Assembly (NCBI RefSeq): GCF_003253745.1 | Contig: NZ_MZXV01000001.1 | Location: 36,132 to 100,131, forward strand | Length of the DNA: 64,000 nucleotides | Origin: Mesorhizobium kowhaii | GTDB taxonomy: Bacteria > Pseudomonadota > Alphaproteobacteria > Rhizobiales > Rhizobiaceae | Direction of reading: 5' to 3' | In this document: positions 42,896-50,904 of the stretch, piece after piece | Layout: each line of letters begins with the position of its first letter | Numbering within the stretch: the first letter of the stretch is position 1 | Translations under genes and position numbers: made by a program | Notes under the pieces: generated by a model | Seen by the model: only the letters and a program-made list of their open reading frames with translations | The model's database searches: none | What the model was told of the DNA's origin: nothing

Positions 42896-43690
42896 AGGGT
42901 CAGGACTCACTAATCAGAGCCAGAAGATCACGGCCGCTGCTATGCATAAGCTTGAGAAAAAGGTGTGGGCGCAGCGGTCGTATCGAATGTGAATACGACG
43001 CCAGTCTTTGAGTTTTCCGAACATGTTTTCGATCTTGTGACGTTGCTTGTAGGGCACAACATCATGCGGGATTGGGACCTTTCTGTTGGCCTTTGACGGA
43101 ATGCAGGCGGTGATTCTGCGATCAGCCAGCGCCTTTCGAAACCAGTCGGCGTCGTATCCCTTGTCTGCAAGCATTGCTTTGGCCTTGGGCAAGGCTTTGA
43201 GCATAAGAGCGGCCCCTCTGAAATCGCTCATCTGGCCTTCGCTTAGCAACATGATCAAAGGTCGGCCCTGGCCATCGCACACCGCGTGTAGTTTCGAATT
43301 CAAACCACCTTTGGTCCGCCCGATACGTCTAGGAACATCCCCTTTTTTAACAGGCTGGCTGCCGTCTGATGTGCTTTCAAATGGGTAGCATCGATCATCA
43401 ATTGTTCCGGCTTGCCGCGTCTGGCTGCGAGCAAGCCTGCTCCATCGGATGAAGCGATTATAAATCGTCTTGTGGGGACCATATTCTTTAGGCGCGTCGC
43501 GCCAGCGCAATCCGTTCCGAATAACGAAGACAATACCACTGATGATCCGGCGGTCGTCCACTCGCGGAATACCGTGCGACAATGGAAAGTATGGCTTAAT
43601 GCGGCGCATCTGCGCCTCAGACAACAGCATCAAATCACTCATGGCAGCGCCTCCTTGCGCAACCATTGAATCAATCCGTCGATGACGCCG
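42896..43690 (-). mobile_element. IS5-family insertion sequence (damaged)
   Basis: The transposase coding region is framed on the left by AGGGTCAGGACTCAC (about 42896-42910), the kind of end seen in rhizobial IS5-family elements. A matching inverted copy was not found near 43690, so the right end is probably lost. The element lies between the AraC relic and the ICMT-like gene. Confidence 0.65.
42914..43642 (-). pseudogene. IS5-family transposase with lost catalytic Asp
   Basis: From ATG 43642 it reads MSDLMLLSEAQMRRIKPYFP and FVIRNGLRWRDAPKEYGPHK like an intact transposase, and ends with PRRIGRTKGGLNSKLHAVCD, LADKGYDADWFRKALADRR (second Asp) and HKIENMFGKLKDWRRIHIRY (Glu). Between SRL and KKGDVPRR the frame is shifted: the expected KPEQLMIDATHLKAHQTAAS is present only in another frame (43300-43539), so the first catalytic Asp is not translated. 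A deletion after RWSRL moved the first part into the frame of the second part, which in related elements is reached by slippage at the A6 run (near 43345). Confidence 0.7.
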
Positions 43691-43788
43691 CAAGTGGCAA
43701 ATGCCACCGTCCCCTGTAGGCCCAAGCCAGACATCGGGGTAAACTGGGCACCGTACTTCGCTTCTCCTTTGAGGTGGTAAGGTAGCGG

Positions 43789-44448
43789 ATGCCCGTCTCG
43801 GCTTACTTCAAGGCAGGTTTGTTTGTGGTCGCCGCGGCTGCCGCATTGTTCGAAGCGGCCGGCACGATCGCTGTCCCGGGCTTTTGGGCCTATCTCGCAA
43901 TCTTCGCTGTCGTCATGATCGTTTCGTTCGCGGCGCTCGATCCGGACCTCCTGCGCGAACGCATGCGGCCGGGTGGCAAGAAGCCGCCGCTCTCGCTGAG
44001 GGTCTTCTCGCTCGTTCTGTTCGTGCACTGGATCGTTGCCGGGCTTGACCGTGGCCGTTTCCATTGGAGCGACAACGTGCCCGATTGGCTTCAGGGCGTT
44101 TGCCTGTTCACGGTCGCGGCCGGCTACGCCCTTGCACTATGGGCTATGCGTGTGAACCGGTTTTTCTCCTCAGTCATTCGCATCCAGGCCGACCGCGGCC
44201 AGCACGTCGTCAGCACGGGGCCTTATGCCTTCGTCCGCCATCCTGGCTACACCGCTGGATTTCTGATCATAGCGGCAAGCGGACCCGCGCTCGGATCGTG
44301 GCTCGCGGCTGCGCTCGTTGTGCTCTTTAGCCTGCCGTTTCTGCTCTACCGCACCATCACGGAGGACCGAATTCTTCGCGCGGAGCTTGCGGGCTATTCG
44401 GATTACGCCGCGCGGGTCCGATGGCAACTTCTCCCGGGTATTTGGTGA
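43789..44448 (+). CDS. Isoprenylcysteine carboxyl methyltransferase-like membrane protein
   Basis: A 219-residue protein with five or so membrane helices (LFVVAAAAALFEAAGTIAV, FWAYLAIFAVVMIVSFAAL, VFSLVLFVHWIVAGLD, and others) and the C-terminal SAM-binding block GQHVVSTGPYAFVRHPGYTA, followed by ITEDRILRAELAGYSDYAAR. These are the hallmarks of the ICMT/PEMT family (PF04140/PF04191). Bacterial members methylate lipids or small molecules; the substrate here is unknown. GGTAAGG precedes the start. It does not belong to a visible operon. Confidence 0.85.
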   Translation: MPVSAYFKAGLFVVAAAAALFEAAGTIAVPGFWAYLAIFAVVMIVSFAALDPDLLRERMRPGGKKPPLSLRVFSLVLFVHWIVAGLDRGRFHWSDNVPDWLQGVCLFTVAAGYALALWAMRVNRFFSSVIRIQADRGQHVVSTGPYAFVRHPGYTAGFLIIAASGPALGSWLAAALVVLFSLPFLLYRTITEDRILRAELAGYSDYAARVRWQLLPGIW

Positions 44449-44916
44449 GAGCCAAACCTCCTTAGGAAGCGTGCTTCGAAGGTCGTCGCGGCCTGCCAAT
44501 GCAGCTAATTTTTGCCGTGGTCCCTTAGGCTCACGTTTTGGTTCCGATGTCTGAAATTGGCGCACCCGCGACGTCCACCGCGGTCGCCGGTAATGTCCGC
44601 TTAAAGACAGGCGCCCAGCTAACTTTAACGACGGGGTGAGGCGCACTGCCGCCCGGCAGCCTGGGGGCCGGAAGCGGAATGGCAGCTTTCCGTTCGATGG
44701 GCGCATAGGCACCTTGGCGCAGTAGGCTGTCGTCGGGCCGTTAAGGTTAAAGTTCTGTATACTTGCCAATTCTCTAAATTAGGGTTTCCAAATGGTAAAA
44801 CGCTAATGTAGGGTCCGCGGCACCGAGTACGCCTGTTCCGCGATCGCGCGACATGGGGGGCGTCCGGGTGATCAAAAATGAGCGCGAGTCGCTCCCAAAC
44901 AGGACAGGAGAAGTAA
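44449..44916. other. Intergenic region upstream of the type I secretion operon
   Basis: No gene is seen. It probably carries the promoter of the RTX-like gene. AGGACAGGAGAAGTAA just upstream of 44917 is a strong ribosome-binding site. Confidence 0.4.
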
Positions 44917-45684
44917 ATGGCCGACTATACGTTGCCGTACAATGGGTCCAACACGCTGGACCTTTCGAATGAAGCGAACACCGACGGCAATAGCAGCCAA
45001 ACGAACGACACAATTACCGGCAGCAGCGGCGATGATAGCATCACAGCCGGAGCTGCAACGGAACAGAACTGGACCACTGGATCGTCCGCGCATCCTGTTG
45101 TGCAAGTCGTCCAGGACAACGATACGATCATTGAGTCCCAGGGCACGAATAATCTCACGGGCGGATACGGAAACGATACGTTCGAGTTCCATCTAAACCT
45201 GCAAGGCTCCGCCCCCACACTCCACACCGAATATTACCACGATGGGGCTGTCCCCACCCAGACAAGCGGCGCCAATACGAACGGCGTGTGGAATTCGTAC
45301 GCATCCAACCTCGAAGACTGGCGTGCCGCAATGGACGCTTTGCACGGCGACGACACGAACCAAGACACGACCCACGTTGACTACACGTACAGCAGCGGCA
45401 AGACAGCCAAGACGGGAAGCGTGGATTACGATAACTCGTTCTCGTGGCTTGAGGGTGGCGGCTACACCACAAATACCAGCACAAACTACATTCACGACTT
45501 TGGGAACGGTCACGACAACATCGCTCTTGATATCACCGCGGACCAGTTTGCTGCAGCCGGCGGAACTATCACCACGGACGGGACCGATACCACCGTTCAC
45601 ATCGGCAGTTTCGACATTGTCGTGCTCGGGGTACACGACGTAGGCGAAGTGGGGGCTCACCTCAACTTCGCGTCGGCAGTCTAA
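44917..45684 (+). CDS. Small RTX-like type I secretion substrate
   Basis: A 255-residue acidic protein without signal peptide or cysteine. Two short stretches resemble calcium-binding RTX repeats: NDTITGSSGDDSITAG (29-45) and NDTIIESQGTNNLTGGYGND (68-87) followed by TFEFHLN. The rest is rich in Asp, Gly, Thr and Asn, and the C-terminus is a hydrophobic strand-like end (HIGSFDIVVLGVHDVGEVGA, then LNFASAV) as in type I secretion signals. The strong ribosome-binding site AGGAGA precedes ATG 44917. It is followed by its likely exporter. It could be an adhesin or matrix protein; no enzymatic domain is recognised. Confidence 0.75.
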   Translation: MADYTLPYNGSNTLDLSNEANTDGNSSQTNDTITGSSGDDSITAGAATEQNWTTGSSAHPVVQVVQDNDTIIESQGTNNLTGGYGNDTFEFHLNLQGSAPTLHTEYYHDGAVPTQTSGANTNGVWNSYASNLEDWRAAMDALHGDDTNQDTTHVDYTYSSGKTAKTGSVDYDNSFSWLEGGGYTTNTSTNYIHDFGNGHDNIALDITADQFAAAGGTITTDGTDTTVHIGSFDIVVLGVHDVGEVGAHLNFASAV

Positions 45685-45821
45685 ACATATCTGAGGGGCG
45701 GCACGGCAACGTGCCGCTCCTGTTCGATGAGCCGGCCGAATATGGCCAAGTCCTTTCCGTGACGCGTTCCCGCCCGCTTCCGAAGCTTATGCGCTGCGGG
45801 CCTCATTGAGTTTGCCCCGCC

Positions 45822-47549
45822 ATGACGCCAACCAGTAACCTGCTCGCAGAAACCTTCGCGCGCTGCCGCGGCGGCTTTGTCGCCGTCGGCGCCTTCAGCT
45901 TCGTCATCAACCTGCTCGTGCTGTCGACTTCTGTCTATATGCTGCAGGTCTATGACCGGGTGCTGCCGGGCCGCAGCGTCGAGACACTGATCTACCTGAC
46001 GCTGATTGCGACGATGGCGCTCGCGGCAATGGGTGCGCTCGAGTTTTTCCGCTCCCGCCTGCTGGTTCGCCTCGGCGTCTGGATCGACCGCGTGCTCGCG
46101 CCGCAGGTGCTGGGACGCGGCCTGGAAAATGCACTGCGTGGCTTCCCCTATCGAACCGAAGCCCTGCGCGATCTCGCCACCGTGCGTGGCTATCTGGGCG
46201 GCGGCGGGATCATGGCACTGTTCGACGCACCCTGGATGCCGCTCTATCTCATCTTCATCTTCCTGCTGCACCCGCTGCTCGGGCTGCTTGCGCTCGGCGG
46301 TGCAGTTATCCTCTTCGCGCTCGCGCTCGCCAATAACGCACTGACCGCGGGGACGCTCAAACAAGCCAACGCTGCTTCTGCTCGCGCTTACCAAGCGATA
46401 GACGCCGGCTTCCGGAATGCCGAAGTGATCGCCGGAATGGGGATGGGCGGCGTGCTCATGCGACGCTGGGACGCAGCCAATGCGGGAGTGCTCGCGCTGC
46501 AATCGCGCGCCAGCGACCGCGCCGGTCTGATCAACGCCTTCACCAAACCGTTCCGGATGTTTCTGCAGGTGGCGGTGCTGGGCCTTGGCGCGTGGCTGTC
46601 GCTGCGTCATGAAGTCTCGCCCGGCGCCATGGTTGCCGCCTCGATTGTCATGTCGCGCGCGCTTGCCCCGGTCGAGCAGGCGATCGCCACGTGGAAGCAG
46701 ACGGCGGGCGCGCGCGAGGCCTGGGGCCGGCTCGCTCGGCTGTTCGAGGCCCCGCCGCTTCGCCCCACCGGGATGGAACTGCCGAAGCCGCAGGGGCAGC
46801 TTTCGGCCGAAGCCGTCACTTATACGCCGGCAGCCGCCAAGGCGCCGGTGTTGAGGAACGTCACCTTCTCGCTGTCGCCCGGCCAAGTCTTGGCGGTGAT
46901 CGGTCCGTCGGCGGCGGGCAAGTCGACGCTCGCCCGGCTCATCGTCGGCATGGCTGCGCCGCAACACGGCCAACTGCGGCTTGATGGCGCGGACGTGTTT
47001 GCCTGGGACCGGAGCGATTTCGGCCGGCACGTCGGCTATCTGCCGCAGGACGTCGAGCTATTTCCAGGTACGATCCGCGAAAACATTGCGCGCATGGAGC
47101 AAGGCGACCCGGCCACGATCGTCGCCGCCGCCCAAATGGCCGGGGTGCACGAGATGATTCTTAGGCTGCCCAAGGGATACGAAACAGAGATCGGGGAGCA
47201 GGGTTCGGCGCTCTCCGGCGGGCAGCGTCAGCGCATTGGGCTTGCCCGGGCACTCTATGGCCGCCCGGCACTTGTGGTGTTGGACGAGCCGAATTCTAGC
47301 CTCGATGCAGCCGGAGAAGAGAGGCTGAACCAGGCGATCGTTGCGATGAAAGAGGCCGGCTCGACCGTCGTGATCGTTGCGCATAGGCCCTCCCTGATGG
47401 CTCTTGTCGATAGCGTGCTGGTGCTCAACGAGGGCCAGGTGCAGATGTTCGGCCGGCGCGACGAAGTGCTTTCGCAGCTCCGTCGCGGCCAGTCTCCCGT
47501 GGCCATGCCGCAGGTCCGGGTAGTAAGCTCCGAAAGGGAAGCATCGTGA
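45822..47549 (+). CDS. Type I secretion ABC transporter (PrtD/AprD-like)
   Basis: A 575-residue ABC exporter. About six N-terminal membrane helices (VGAFSFVINLLVLSTSVYML, LIYLTLIATMALAAMGALEF and others) precede the ATPase: Walker A GPSAAGKST near residue 361, signature LSGGQRQR near 465, Walker B ALVVLDEPNSSLD near 485, then H-loop VIVAHRPSLMALVD. It lacks the C39 peptidase domain, so it is of the RTX-protein type. It should export the RTX-like protein encoded 138 bp upstream. The next gene overlaps its stop. Confidence 0.9.
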   Translation: MTPTSNLLAETFARCRGGFVAVGAFSFVINLLVLSTSVYMLQVYDRVLPGRSVETLIYLTLIATMALAAMGALEFFRSRLLVRLGVWIDRVLAPQVLGRGLENALRGFPYRTEALRDLATVRGYLGGGGIMALFDAPWMPLYLIFIFLLHPLLGLLALGGAVILFALALANNALTAGTLKQANAASARAYQAIDAGFRNAEVIAGMGMGGVLMRRWDAANAGVLALQSRASDRAGLINAFTKPFRMFLQVAVLGLGAWLSLRHEVSPGAMVAASIVMSRALAPVEQAIATWKQTAGAREAWGRLARLFEAPPLRPTGMELPKPQGQLSAEAVTYTPAAAKAPVLRNVTFSLSPGQVLAVIGPSAAGKSTLARLIVGMAAPQHGQLRLDGADVFAWDRSDFGRHVGYLPQDVELFPGTIRENIARMEQGDPATIVAAAQMAGVHEMILRLPKGYETEIGEQGSALSGGQRQRIGLARALYGRPALVVLDEPNSSLDAAGEERLNQAIVAMKEAGSTVVIVAHRPSLMALVDSVLVLNEGQVQMFGRRDEVLSQLRRGQSPVAMPQVRVVSSEREAS

Positions 47550-48886
47550 GGAACGCAGCCCGCCTGCCTGCCGGAATGTTGGAGCTGGCGGCGCCGCCCC
47601 CCTATCCGCCGCTTCGCGGTAACGTGGTCGGCGGCCTTGTCGTGATCGGGCTGATGTTCGGCTGCTTCGGCTTCTGGGCGGCAACCGCCCCGCTAACGAG
47701 CGCGGCGGTTGCTCCGGGCGTCGTCAAGGTCGACAGCAACCGCAAGACCGTCCAGCATCTGGAAGGCGGTATCATCCGGGAAATCCTGATCCGCGAGGGA
47801 GATGCAGTCAAGCAAGGCCAGGTGCTGGTTCGGCTCGACGGGCTTGATGCCGATTCGGATCGCGACTCCGTGCGCGATCAGGTCGATGCGCTGCTCGCCA
47901 GCGAAGCTCGCCTGACGGCGCAGCGCGACAGCCTCCCCAGGATTTCGTTTCCGCTAGAGCTGCTGGCCCGGCGGGGCGAGCCGTCCGTCGCCGAGGCGAT
48001 TGCTGGACAGGAGCGCATTTTTTCGGACCAGGCCGAGGTGCTGAAGTCCGAGGTCGAAGTCTGGCATCAGCGGAGCGCCCAGTATCAGGCGCAGATGTTG
48101 GCGCTGACCTCGCAGATCAACGCGGTCGAGCAGCAGACACCTTCCCTTCAGGAGGAGCTAAAGGACGCCCGGACACTGCTCAAGAAGGGGTTTGGAGTGA
48201 AGTCTCGCGCGCTGGGTCTGGAGCGGCAGCTCGCCGCCAACAAAGGCGATGCCGACGCGAACCGGGCGCGCATCGAAAGCCTTCGACAGCAAATCGCGGA
48301 GGCTGAGGCGCAGATCGAGAATGTCAGGGCGACTCAGGTCAAGACCGCTTCCGAGGATCTTCGCGAGGCTCAGATCAAGCGCTCTGAGTTTGAAAAGGCG
48401 CTCCTGAAGACCGGCGCACGTGCTGAGCGCCGGGACATTCTGGCGCCCGAGGACGGAGTGGTAATGAACCTTCGCTATGTCACGCCGGGCGGGGTCGTCG
48501 CCCCGGGCGGCGACATCCTCGACCTCGTGCCTGTCCAGGACAAGATGGTGCTGGATGTGAGAATTCAGCCGCTCGATATCGACGTCGTCCGTCCGGGCCT
48601 GCCGGCAACGGTGCGTCTCGTCGCGTTCAAGCAGCGTGTGACACCAACGCTGGATGGGGTGCTGACGCGCATTTCTGCTGATGCGGCGGTCGACGAGCGG
48701 AGCGGAGCGACCTACTTCACGGCGACCGTAGAGGTGGACGCCGACCAGTTCAAAGGGCTCCCGCACGTGAAGCTATATCCGGGCATGCCTGTCGACGTCT
48801 CGATCGTGACGGGTGAGCGCACCATGCTCGAATACCTATTCCAGCCCCTCGCCGACAGCTTTGCGCATGCTTTCAGGGAGGACTGA
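47546..48886 (+). CDS. Type I secretion membrane-fusion protein (HlyD/PrtE-like)
   Basis: A 446-residue membrane fusion protein. A single N-terminal helix (VVGGLVVIGLMFGCFGFWAA) is followed by the lipoyl half-motif (VVKVDSNRKTVQHLEGGIIR, EILIREGDAVKQGQVLVRLD), a long coiled coil with two helices, and the C-terminal RAERRDILAPEDGVVMNLRY and GLPATVRLVAFKQRVTPTLD. It bridges the inner-membrane ABC exporter to a TolC-like channel. Start GTG 47546 overlaps the previous TGA (GTGA). No outer-membrane TolC-like gene is in the window, so a chromosomal TolC is presumably used. Confidence 0.9.
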   Translation: MRNAARLPAGMLELAAPPPYPPLRGNVVGGLVVIGLMFGCFGFWAATAPLTSAAVAPGVVKVDSNRKTVQHLEGGIIREILIREGDAVKQGQVLVRLDGLDADSDRDSVRDQVDALLASEARLTAQRDSLPRISFPLELLARRGEPSVAEAIAGQERIFSDQAEVLKSEVEVWHQRSAQYQAQMLALTSQINAVEQQTPSLQEELKDARTLLKKGFGVKSRALGLERQLAANKGDADANRARIESLRQQIAEAEAQIENVRATQVKTASEDLREAQIKRSEFEKALLKTGARAERRDILAPEDGVVMNLRYVTPGGVVAPGGDILDLVPVQDKMVLDVRIQPLDIDVVRPGLPATVRLVAFKQRVTPTLDGVLTRISADAAVDERSGATYFTATVEVDADQFKGLPHVKLYPGMPVDVSIVTGERTMLEYLFQPLADSFAHAFRED

Positions 48887-49297
48887 TCGGATTGAACGCT
48901 GACATGCGAGGAGAGAGGGACGAGCCGCTGGGCTGGATGCCTGAAACGCGAAAAGGCGCAATCCTACAGCGCCGTCAGTCATCACTCAAACAGGCCATCA
49001 CAATACCGAGGTTGCAGCTAGGGAGGCGCTTGCTCAATTGATCGACGCAGAGGTCAATCAGAGCGCGGGCTCGTGAAAACCTTTGGGTGGAACGCCTACC
49101 AGAAATCGCGGTGACGCAACAACCCGGGTGCGGCTGATCTGGTGACCGGATCAGCAGGCATTTTGGCAATCGGTGCGGCAACTTCGAGGTGCTGCCGCCC
49201 AAATATCGCTTCTAACTCAAACGACGGCGAAGCTCAGCTTGGAAAATTCCGCGCGCCTGGCCAATGCCGCAGAACCCGATATGCGTGATGAAGGGGA
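48887..49297. other. Intergenic region after the secretion operon
   Basis: A minus-strand frame (48975-49202) contains RRSTQRFSRARALIDLCVDQ, weakly like the end of LysR-type regulators, but it is short and the rest does not fit. It may be a decayed LysR relic. Nothing else is seen. Confidence 0.35.
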
Positions 49298-49414
49298 TTA
49301 CTGTTGAGGTTGACACGCCGTAAAACCGCCACCACCCAGCAGAATAACAATAAGAACTATGACCAGAATTGTGGTGATATCCTCTTCCGACCGGACATGG
49401 TCGAAGGTCTCCAT
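49298..49414 (-). CDS. Possible tiny membrane protein
   Basis: 38 codons from ATG 49414 encode METFDHVRSEEDITTILVIV and LIVILLGGGGFTACQPQQ: a short charged start, one hydrophobic helix and a Gly-rich end. It resembles the tiny single-helix proteins often missed in annotation. No strong ribosome-binding site is seen, so the call is weak. Confidence 0.35.
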   Translation of the reverse strand: METFDHVRSEEDITTILVIVLIVILLGGGGFTACQPQQ

Positions 49415-49504
49415 GATGTCGTCGGCGAATGGCACGGAAGGTCTAAGCTGGGCGAACTCATAGTATCCAGAATGAGCACAACTCGACCGAGGAGTGAAGG
49501 GTAC

Positions 49505-50122
49505 TTACGCCTTCTTCGCAAACGCCCACACCATCAGCGGGTACTCGTCGTCGTTGCTCAAGTCGCGCCAGAGGCCGTAGGCGCGGACGGGGCCGCCGAT
49601 ATGGGCCCTGGCGCAGGCCTTGTTGCCCCAGCCGTGGACCTTGACGTTGGCTTCGGAAAAGCCGCCCTCGACCATCAGCTGCTTCAGGCCGGCGGGGGTC
49701 CACCTGTTATAGTCGTGCGGCCTGGCGTGGACCCGGAACAGGAAGGGTGTCGCCACCATTGCCCAGCCGCCGGACCTGGTCATGGCGTGGATGTTTTGCA
49801 CCGCGGCCTGCGGCCGCTGCACATGTTCCAGCACCTGGTCGGCGATGACGATGGAATATTGCTCGTCGGTGCGGTCCTTGCAGATGTCGAAATTGGGGAA
49901 ATCGACCGACCTGTAATTGGGGCACATCGCTCGCCAATAGCGGTTCCAGCCGGGCGATATCTCGATCACGTCTGCGGCTTTACGGTTTCCCGCTTCGAGG
50001 AAGACGGTGAACGCTTCGATCTGGCGGATGCGCAGCCAGTTGCGGGAATCATAGCCAAGCAGCCGCTTTGCGATATGTTTGCCTCGGTTCTTCAAGGCGC
50101 CAGCAAGGCTCGTCGTGGTCAT
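49505..50122 (-). CDS. SAM-dependent methyltransferase
   Basis: A 205-residue methyltransferase of the Methyltransf_11 type. The N-terminal helix region is NWLRIRQIEAFTVFLEAGNR; DVIEISPGWNRYWRAMCPNY takes the place of motif I; SIVIADQVLEHVQRPQAAV is motif IV; GGWAMVATPFLFRVHARPHD and YNRWTPAGLKQLMVEGGF follow. It resembles the methyltransferases of cell-envelope glycan loci, but is separate from the main island. GAGGGTCGAA precedes the start. The 5' region is separated from the lipoprotein gene by a strong hairpin. Confidence 0.75.
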   Translation of the reverse strand: MTTTSLAGALKNRGKHIAKRLLGYDSRNWLRIRQIEAFTVFLEAGNRKAADVIEISPGWNRYWRAMCPNYRSVDFPNFDICKDRTDEQYSIVIADQVLEHVQRPQAAVQNIHAMTRSGGWAMVATPFLFRVHARPHDYNRWTPAGLKQLMVEGGFSEANVKVHGWGNKACARAHIGGPVRAYGLWRDLSNDDEYPLMVWAFAKKA

Positions 50123-50219
50123 TTCGACCCTCCTGTGCCCGCCCGCATCAGGCCTATAGCATCGTCAAATGCGCAAAAGATGACATCGTTGCGCTGTGTG
50201 TATCAAGCTTTCGGGCGGG

Positions 50220-50246
50220 CCCTTCTCCCACAACAAGGGAGAAGGG
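50220..50246. repeat. 10-bp perfect palindrome
   Basis: CCCTTCTCCC and GGGAGAAGGG are separated by seven bases. It lies between the lipoprotein gene end and the methyltransferase start, both minus strand, and may act as terminator of the lipoprotein gene. The sequence is of a type seen as a rhizobial intergenic repeat. Confidence 0.6.
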
Positions 50247-50267
50247 AAGATCAATACGTCGCCTCGC

Positions 50268-50588
50268 TCAATAGTCGCCGTTATAATACCGGTCGTCGCA
50301 AGGGGCGGTGTAGATGCGGCCGTCGCGGTCCTGATAGCGGCACATCTGTTCGCCGCGGCGCTGCGGCTGCGGGGTGGTGGCTGAGCCGACGACCGCGCCG
50401 AGAAGGGCGCCGCTGGCCGCACCGATGACCGTGCTCTTGGTGTTGCCGCCAATGGCCTGGCCGACGAGGGCGCCGCCGGCGCCGCCGATCAGCGCGCCGG
50501 TTCCGGCTCTCTGCTGGCCTTCGGTCTGTGCGCAGCCTGCAAGTGCTGCAGTCATCAGCACGGCGGCAATGGCTTTGTGAAAGTTCAT
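50268..50588 (-). CDS. Glycine-zipper lipoprotein
   Basis: A 106-residue lipoprotein: signal HKAIAAVLMTAALAGC ending in the lipobox (LAGC), then a glycine-zipper region (GTGALIGGAGGALVGQAIGG, VIGAASGALLGAVVGSATTP) of the YMGG/17-kDa-antigen type, and a C-terminal tail with two cysteines (QMCRYQDRDGRIYTAPCDDR). It would sit in the outer membrane or periplasm. ATG 50588 has GGGAGAC upstream; the much longer upstream frame is ignored. It is a common rhizobial protein of unknown role. Confidence 0.85.
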   Translation of the reverse strand: MNFHKAIAAVLMTAALAGCAQTEGQQRAGTGALIGGAGGALVGQAIGGNTKSTVIGAASGALLGAVVGSATTPQPQRRGEQMCRYQDRDGRIYTAPCDDRYYNGDY

Positions 50589-50904
50589 ATGAAGTCTCCC
50601 TTGAAGGCCTGAAATCCCTATGGCTCGCCACGTGCCGCCGCATTGCGGCGGAACGGGGGCACCAGGCCTCACGATATAAGACACGGCTTCTCGGGCGTTG
50701 AACTGTTTGGTCCTCAAATCGGAATGTGACAGCGCCTGGGATATCAGGAAATGAAACGCCGAGCGCCGATGCAATGGCGCACTGGGATTCACCTCAATCC
50801 GTGCCCGATGATGCTCGCATTCGAGACAAACTGGACAGGTTTCCCTAACCAAATCGCAGTCTGCCGATCTATATCCTGCGAGCTCGATACCGTGGCGCGA
50901 GGCG

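Noticed and set aside
45681..47030. 450-codon minus-strand open frame
   Set aside because: It lies wholly antisense to the type I secretion ABC gene, has shadow-like composition (His/Arg/Gln-rich) and no family resemblance.
49304..50428. 374-codon plus-strand open frame
   Set aside because: Antisense of the methyltransferase and lipoprotein genes, which show clear motifs and starts on the minus strand.
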